Part shown: piece after piece, positions 57,901-64,000 of the stretch
Layout: the number at the start of each line of letters is the position of its first letter
Position numbering within the stretch: position 1 is the first letter of the stretch
Assembly: GCF_040436345.1 (NCBI RefSeq)
Contig: NC_133221.1
Span: 17,915,165 to 17,979,164 of the forward strand
Length of the DNA: 64,000 nucleotides
Reading direction: 5' to 3'
DNA from: Pagrus major
Taxonomy: Eukaryota; Chordata; Actinopteri; Spariformes; Sparidae
Program-made: the position numbers and the translations under genes
The notes under the pieces: model-generated
Seen by the model: only the letters and a program-made list of their open reading frames with translations
Told to the model about the DNA's origin: nothing
Databases searched by the model: none

Positions 57901-60900
57901 GGGGCTGCTTTTCCACCACAAGAGAGCTGCAGGAGACAACAGATAACACGAGTGAGGAAACATGCTCTCTGCTGTAAAAGATAGATGAAAATAATTGATT
58001 TATGTTGCACTTTGTGAGTGAGTTTGTGAGTTTAAGAAGTTTACTTTCTTTAACAGTTCTATATTACATTTTTAGATAATACAACAATGTGACTGTGATA
58101 CCTTTGAATCAGAACCTGCAGAAGTTGCCCCAGCCTTTCCTGGAGCTCTGGGATCGGTTCTCCTATCAGCATCAATTCCTGTCTCAGCTTCCCGTTCACC
58201 CCGAGCAGCTGCTCACACCTAAGAACAAAAACACATGAACACCACAAGGAAGCAAGAATTAAAGTGAAAGCACAAATACCTGAAACTAGTAAAACATAAA
58301 AAACAAGCTAATCACCTGCAAAACATGGCTGATACTTACATACAATGTTAAGATACAATATTTAGAGAGGAGCTAGTACAATGCCAGTTGTCCTGTGAAA
58401 TGATTAGTCAAATAATCACACAAAAATGAATCAGAGTGATTTCTCTCACTGACAGATTCTACACGGTAACTCAGCCAAAAAGCCTAGAGCCACAGACGCT
58501 CACCATCAGCTGCCACATTGGCCAATCCCTTAGTGTTGAGGGATAGTAAAAGTGATTACACTTGTGCAACAGTTGACAGGGCGTCACTGAAGTCAGTAGG
58601 ATTCATACACTGCAGACCATGAAAATCTGAGCAATATTTCACGTCAATCCATCCAAAAGTTGTTGAGGTTTTTCTGTCTGGATCAAATTGGTGGAACAAC
58701 TGAATGACGGACAGTCTGACGTTGACATCCCTAGAGCCAGCATGGTTAGGACCCAAAACAAACAGTAACGTAAAGATAAGTATGTGAGTGTCAGTTGTTA
58801 TCTTGTTCATGTGCTTTACTGGGATTGGATAAAAGTAATACAACAAAGATGCAGTCACACCAAAAGGTGTAAAATGGGGGGGGGCACCTCACCAGGTCTG
58901 CAGGGGGTTTAGGTTATCGTCAAAGGGATGTCCGATGGCGGCCTTGTGCTGCTCCCACCTCCATGCCTTCAGCCTGCTGATCAGTCGGGTTTGACACTGG
59001 TCCAGAAAGTCCACAGACTCCTTCAACAACTGGAAACGCTTCTACAACACAGAAATATCACATAGATTCACACACACCAAAGCATGTTAAGCCACAGAGA
59101 ACTTCACATAACTGTCATGGAAATAAAAACTGTGTCAAAGTCACATTAAACCACATGATTTTTCTATCAACTGTTTTTTGTAGTCTATAAAGTGTATAAA
59201 ATGTCCTTCCGACAACCCCAGAAATGACGGTGTTGTCAACCGATCATCATTTTGCCATTTAAACCCTAACCCTAACTCAAAAGACTCAGTGAGTAATGAC
59301 AGTAGATTTTAAAAAAGCTGGAATCCACACGTTTTCCTTTTCCATTTGACTATTCACTGAAAACAATTAACAATTTAAACTGTTTTCTGTCGACTGACTG
59401 ATTAACTAACCAATTGTTTGAAGACTAGTTTAGGCTGATCTGATTAAAATCATTGTTCATCCATAAAATGGTCGAGAGACACATAATGACAAAGCAGAGC
59501 AGCTGTCTACTCTGCAGTTTCATCTACTCTTTGTATACAGAGATTTGATATCACAGTTTATATAAAGCAAGAAACAATTCCGCTCTGAGGTGCCAGAAAC
59601 GTTGCAGTCGCAGCATAAACCACTGCCAAGCTCACCGTGGCCATTGCTTTCACATTGTACTCCAGCTGCTGGATGCGGTTCTGGAGTTTCTGGATTTCTG
59701 ACTTTGCGGGATCCAGTCCGTTCTGTTGGATCGGCCCTGTGCAAACAATAAATAACATCACATGCAGTCATTTCTGCCCTACAGGATACTTCTGCATTTC
59801 AGACAAACAAGTTCAGTCAACTTTTCCAACTCTTGACAAGGAAATTGTGCCCAGCTACGTAATCTTTGACAGGATGGGGGTTGTTTTACATTAGTGAACA
59901 CTGACAGTGACAGGAATTAAAAAAATCTCTAAGCCCTGATAAAACAGGTTTGACTGGACAACAGTTAAATGCACGCCAAGCCACAAGGGCCAGGCTGACA
60001 GACAGACAAAGAACACTGACATGTAAAATACAGTGAGCTTGGCCAGACATTTCAGGTACAGCAGTTATGGATACTTGGACTGTGCTTTGACAAAGTTTTT
60101 AAAAGGAAAGATAAAACGGAAGAAAAGAGTTCATGTCATTGTTGCAAATGGGAGGACACTGTCCTGTGAGAATGAGGGGATTTCCAACAGAGCGATATTA
60201 AACAGAAAGGAAAGTAACTCACATTTAAGTGTTAGAAGTGTCAGAGTGAGTAGAAAGGAGAATGAAAAAAAAGGCTCTGGTAGCTGTCATCAAATAACGT
60301 GGCATCTCACATTCTGTCTTAAAAATACACGTGTGAATTTATTCACACTTGAAAATACTAACTGCAAAGCCAGGGCTCCACACTTTTACACTGGCTGCAC
60401 TGGTGCACCTAACCTTTTCATTGAGGGGCACCAGCACATAATTTAGGTGCACCCAAAATAGTCTATATTGTAAAATTTAATTTCTAAGCACATAATGTAA
60501 ATGATAAAGTCAAATAACTCTTACTGGGATACCATAAAAAACATGTGATTGATAAAAATATAGTTTAAACTTAGGGTTTTCTCCAGTCTTACTTGAATAG
60601 TGGCTATATGTGTAGTACTTGTGGAAGCATTTGTGGAACCTGGCCTGCTGAATATCAGGTACACTGTCAAAGTCAAAGCCAAGGTGGTTATTGTCATACG
60701 CACAGTGAAAAAAAACAAGTTTCCCTGTACAATGAAATTCTTCCTTTGCCATTCACCATGAAGCTGTTTTACAATGAAAAACACAAGTTAAAAGTAAAAA
60801 ATATATGTAATAATAATAAATATAACAATCAGATAAAATGGTGTGACCAATGACAAATGTTTGTCGCACGACCAAAACAGTCGCACCCTGGAGCCCTGAA

Positions 60901-62212
60901 AACACAAATTTTGGAAGCCGTTGAGGAGGCTAAATCTTAAACTCAAATAGTTGTGAATGTGGACTGTGTGAAAGAAATAAATAAAAAAAAGAACCATGAA
61001 ATGAAATGATCTTGAAAGAGGAACTATAACAACCTTTTCAAAAGTACTTGCGTAAGTTGCAGTTTCACAACTACAGCATTTTTGCCACTTGGCACGAGTA
61101 TCTGGCTGAGGTAGGTGAACATGAGGGAGCTTGTTACTGAATAGAAACTCTGTGCTCAGTGTGCGTCTCTCACCCTCATAGTTCTCCCTCTCCCAGTTGA
61201 GCTCTTCTTGCAGGTGGTGCATCTTTTGTCGGATTTCCTGGACGTCCAGCACCTTCAGAACCAGGTGGTCTACGTCCTGCATGTTGGTGTGCGAGGACTG
61301 TATATTCGGGTACTGTGGGTATTGTGGAGGGTTGGGCATCTGTGCAGGCTGCAGACATGTAACAGTACTTAATACGCCTATAGTACGGTGGTGCTCGGGT
61401 CAGGACTGTTTTGAACATTACTCATTTTCACTATTGAAAGTAAATCAACAGTAGACATTATCTGGAAAATAGATTCACTTTAGTAATCCTCCCTGTGAAA
61501 TCAGACCAGGACAATGTAGGACATTTAATCAGAAGAGAAAGATCTTCATTCAATTTCCTACTGTTTTATTTTGTTTATATTTGGCGGACCCTGCCACCTT
61601 TCTAGCTTCAAACAGTGTTCTGGGGACCTTATTTTCCTCTGAGAACAGCTTGTTTATTCAGCTATGGAAAAATATTTTATTTGTAAGTTTGTATTATTAC
61701 CTCATTGATACTGTAAATACCAAAATTCTGAGTTTGAATTTCTTTTCCAAAACGACACAGTGCCCCTTTAAGTAACACATTGTCTTTTTAAAAAAATAGA
61801 AAGAAAGAGAATTATGTAACACAAGCACTGATCAATGATATTGAAGAAAAAATTGAGACTAGTTTGTCCCCCAACCAATTTTGTACCTCTTAATTTGGGG
61901 GATGTAAACAGGAAGTACACCACTTCTTGGTGTACTTGGAATAAGATTTTGGTTGCAAAGTAGTTACCCCTGTGTACTTATGTATTTGTAATGACATCTA
62001 CTTAACCGAATCCTTTGTCACCTATTAAGTACAGTCTGACATCAAGCCTCACTAATTTCTACAAAATGATCACACAGCTCATTATGGTGCAGTTAAATTA
62101 AAGACACAGCATATGTGACAGAGGATCTTACCGCGCTGAGCAGAACCCTCTCCTTCCTGAGGATATCTCTGACCATCACTCCAAACTGGAGAGGCTGCTG
62201 CTGAAACATGGT
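51964..62212 (-). CDS. stat6: STAT6 transcription factor, partial (5' exons outside the window), 17 exons, 666 codons seen
   Basis: Exons in order: 62212-62132, 61348-61174, 59736-59636, 59041-58893, 58218-58102, 57926-57759, 57528-57441, 57363-57241, 57023-56931, 54996-54793, 54704-54610, 54514-54381, 53874-53725, 53622-53562, 53450-53376, 52261-52142, 52030-51964. All junctions keep one frame. The fragment begins late in the N-terminal domain ([17 protein letters not shown]), passes a coiled coil, then the DNA-binding domain starting [18 protein letters not shown] and containing [18 protein letters not shown] and [15 protein letters not shown]. The linker follows, then the SH2 with [18 protein letters not shown] (pTyr-binding Arg491 in this fragment) and the activating Tyr569 in [10 protein letters not shown]. 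The [12 protein letters not shown] and ENIQPF-like text matches STAT6 more than STAT5. The C-terminal tail is short and ends [17 protein letters not shown]-phosphorylated Stat6 dimers drive IL-4/IL-13 response genes in the nucleus. Confidence 0.95.
52543..52830. repeat. Intronic MITE fragment, family A copy 3
   Basis: In the stat6 intron between 52261 and 53376. ACACCAATTTCAAACACTG and the AACTTCCTCTGGAGCCACAATAGG block match the family at 4196 and 13349. Partial, with approximate limits. Confidence 0.6.
56319..56782. repeat. MITE-like element in a stat6 intron, TIR CGTCTCAATTCGGGGGC
   Basis: Left GCGTCTCAATTCGGGGGC and right GCCCCCGAATTGAGACACG are inverted over about 18 bp. It lies in the long intron between 56931 and 54996. 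It shares GAAGGTC/CAGC-type sub-end text. No open frame, and no clear target duplication. Confidence 0.85.
60371..60898. repeat. MITE-like element with a nested LINE tail in a stat6 intron
   Basis: Outer ends CAGGGCTCCA and TGGAGCCCTG are inverted, with GGTGCACC/GTCGCACC words next to them. Near 60660-60745 lies GTCAAAGTCAAAGCCAAGG and CCTGTACAATGAAATTCTTCC, the form of a LINE 3' end, apparently inserted inside. It lies in the intron between 61174 and 59736. Confidence 0.65.
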
Positions 62213-62714
62213 CTGTAAAGCAAGCACATGTTTTATCAGATCTTAAAAACATCACACTGGAGCTACTAGCATGCTGTTGTGTATTGAGTTGATGCCTCTG
62301 ATAATTATACATATCTAGTGGCTGCTGCCTGTTGTTGCAGGTTGACACAAACATGTTTACAGTAAAGAAGCCTTGTTTTACGAGACATTCACTGTTTTCT
62401 TTTGGTCATCAGATTGTATGTAGGGCTTCATTTCTGTCAGCACTTAAAGAGAGTTTCTCACCCTCTTAAAACCGCCGGGAACACTTTCCATCAGCCATGA
62501 GAAACAAAATCTTTCCCAACATATGAAAACACCGCATTTTCTTTATTTTCATAAGAAGTCTCTGTGAAGGAATTCTGGAGACGCTTCAGGAAACTTGGAT
62601 GTCTAACAATGAAACAATTATTGAAGCGTGATAAAAGAGAATAGGCGTAAGTATTACAAGTGAGAACACTGTGTAGTGAACAATTCTGAGGGTCACTTCC
62701 TGAAAGGTGAGTAT

Positions 62715-63340
62715 TTAAAAGTAAACTCCACCAATTTTGTTAATTTGTTTTTAAGCTGTCCACCAATGTTGTAGAAGTGCAACGTTAGACCATCAAACTG
62801 CTTTTTAAAACCTGTGCCTACATTACCCACAATGCAACTTAGCCACTGAGTGACATTACTGGAGGATTTTATCAGATTACATGCAGCTTCCTCTGGAGCC
62901 ACAAAAGGGCTTTATACTCATCACATATGCAGCAGTACTCTGTAAACTCACTTTAATGTGTACAATTGTCGGAGTTTCTGTCATGGTCCTGTCATTTTCT
63001 TCATTGTATGTGTGTTTTGTGTGTTTTCTAGGTTTTTGTGGTGTCCTTTGCCTTTTTTCCAGTGTGCTGTTTTCCCTCCTGTGCTCTTGTGCTCCTCACC
63101 AGCCTAACTTCCCCTCCACACCTGCCTTGTATCTGTTTAATGAGCCCAGCCCTGTTCCCATTTCATTTGTTGAGTTTCTGTGATTCTGCTGTTGTTAGTT
63201 TCTGTGATTCTGCTGTTGTTGTTTCCCTGATCTAGCCATTGATCCTAGATAAACTTCATCAATTGATATTCCTGTCTGCCGTCTTGTGCATTTGGGTCCA
63301 CCCTCTCTGCTCTCAATGTGACAGTTAGCCTTCAACCGTT
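62715..63340. repeat. MITE family A copy 4, split by an LTR-like insert
   Basis: The left end ACTCCACCAATTTTGTTAA and the internal CTTCCTCTGGAGCCACAAAAGGG place it in family A. Its right end is broken: the normal ATTGGTGGAGTTACCCTTTAA text is separated into ACAATTGTCGGAGTTTC (before 62979) and GTTAGCCTTCAA (after 63323) by the insert. Confidence 0.65.
62979..63323. mobile_element. Solo-LTR-like element, 345 bp
   Basis: Starts TGTCATGG and ends AATGTGACA, so the ends show the TGTCA...TGACA pattern of LTRs. It is flanked by GTTTC (62974-62978) and GTTAG (63324-63328), which look like a mutated 5-bp target duplication. It has an internal 24-bp tandem pair near 63175-63222 (TTTCTGTGATTCTGCTGTTG). 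No internal coding region and no second LTR are seen. It could instead be a MITE or SINE fragment. Confidence 0.5.
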
Positions 63341-64000
63341 TCCAGACCCACAAGACTTTCTAAGTGTCCAAATACGGTTACTCTTCATTCATGTTAGGAT
63401 TATATTGGGTATCAGAATCTAACTAAGAAGCTAAACTTTCCTAAGTTATCCTAATGGTGTATTCCAGTGCAGGTCAGAAGTCTGCAAACGGGTGTTTGAA
63501 TGGCAACTTCACAAGCAACTATAGCGGCTGATTTAACAGTTGAGGGCACTCACAGGATGAGTCGGCTCCTAACCCGTACTGTCAAACTTCTACTGACCAC
63601 AGATCAACTGAATAACAGTAAAAATGACAAAGTTGTATTAACTGCATGTTTCACACACAAACACTATATGAAGTCAAAATTGATAAAGATGTAAACAGTA
63701 ATTGTTCACTATGTGCACCGCCATACTGCTGTGATGTCACCAGTGTTCATGTCAGTGAACTTGGGCTATGCAGATCTTGCCCGAGTTTCTGACTTGGAAT
63801 TCCGACTTGGATGACTGTTCCATTGACCTTTTCCATGTCGGAGGTGTTTTTTTCCAAATTTCGAGTGCAATGGAAAGCACCATTAGTCATGTTGTGTGAT
63901 CCTCAGGTCACATGTAACACACTCTAATAGGATGATTCTGTTTGTCTGTAAGAGTCTGAAGCCACGTACTTCATATCTATTGGCCTCGACAGCCGTCCTA
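63341..64000. other. Right edge, presumed stat6 intron
   Basis: No exon with STAT N-terminal-domain text is found on the minus strand here, although the exon at 62212 has an acceptor and needs upstream exons. These must lie beyond 64000. A 64-codon plus-strand frame near 63500-63694 has no recognised domain. Confidence 0.5.

Noticed and set aside
62132-62212. stat6 starting at Met 62209 (MFQQQPL)
   Set aside because: The exon is preceded by an acceptor and aligns to the late N-terminal domain of STAT6, so it is internal. The true start is outside the window.

Overview
This is about 64 kb of vertebrate nuclear DNA, almost certainly from a ray-finned (teleost, probably percomorph) fish. The evidence is small exons separated by introns with GT-AG borders, teleost-style compact introns, fish-type non-LTR retrotransposon remnants, many short inverted-repeat elements (MITEs), and proteins that align by eye with vertebrate DTX3, PTGES3, MIP/AQP0 and STAT6. 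Nothing looks prokaryotic: there are no operons, CRISPR arrays or Shine-Dalgarno sites. In human all four recognised orthologues lie in 12q13-q14, so this looks like a conserved vertebrate neighbourhood.

Layout. 1-15.3 kb: no recognisable gene; microsatellites, several MITEs and a roughly 1 kb imperfect palindrome (about 5950-6955). 15.3-19.0 kb (minus): a three-exon gene for a 200-residue RING plus Deltex-C-terminal-domain ubiquitin ligase that resembles the catalytic half of DTX3L; its first intron carries a broken antisense LINE. 23.6-26.6 kb (minus): dtx3, with matching exon phases, so the two genes look like tandem paralogues. 27-37 kb: gene-poor, with LINE 3' ends, an AAT microsatellite and a 702-bp near-perfect foldback element built from CTCGAGATCTCGAG-type units. 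37.8-40.9 kb (plus): ptges3 (p23 co-chaperone), complete in 8 exons, with the start codon split by intron 1. 45.6-46.9 kb (plus): mip (lens aquaporin-0), complete in 4 exons. 52.0-62.2 kb (minus): stat6, 17 exons from late in the N-terminal domain to the stop; the first exons lie beyond the right edge. The last 1.8 kb holds a MITE split by a solo-LTR-like element.

The genes do not form one pathway. The two Deltex ligases probably act on ubiquitin and ADP-ribose signalling, p23 assists Hsp90, Mip is the lens fibre water channel, and Stat6 carries the IL-4/IL-13 signal. I found no convincing new multi-gene system. The most unusual structures are the foldback elements, the compact DTX3L-like gene beside dtx3, and the split ptges3 start codon. 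All exon borders were placed by hand from reading frame and splice sites; no alignment or database search was run.
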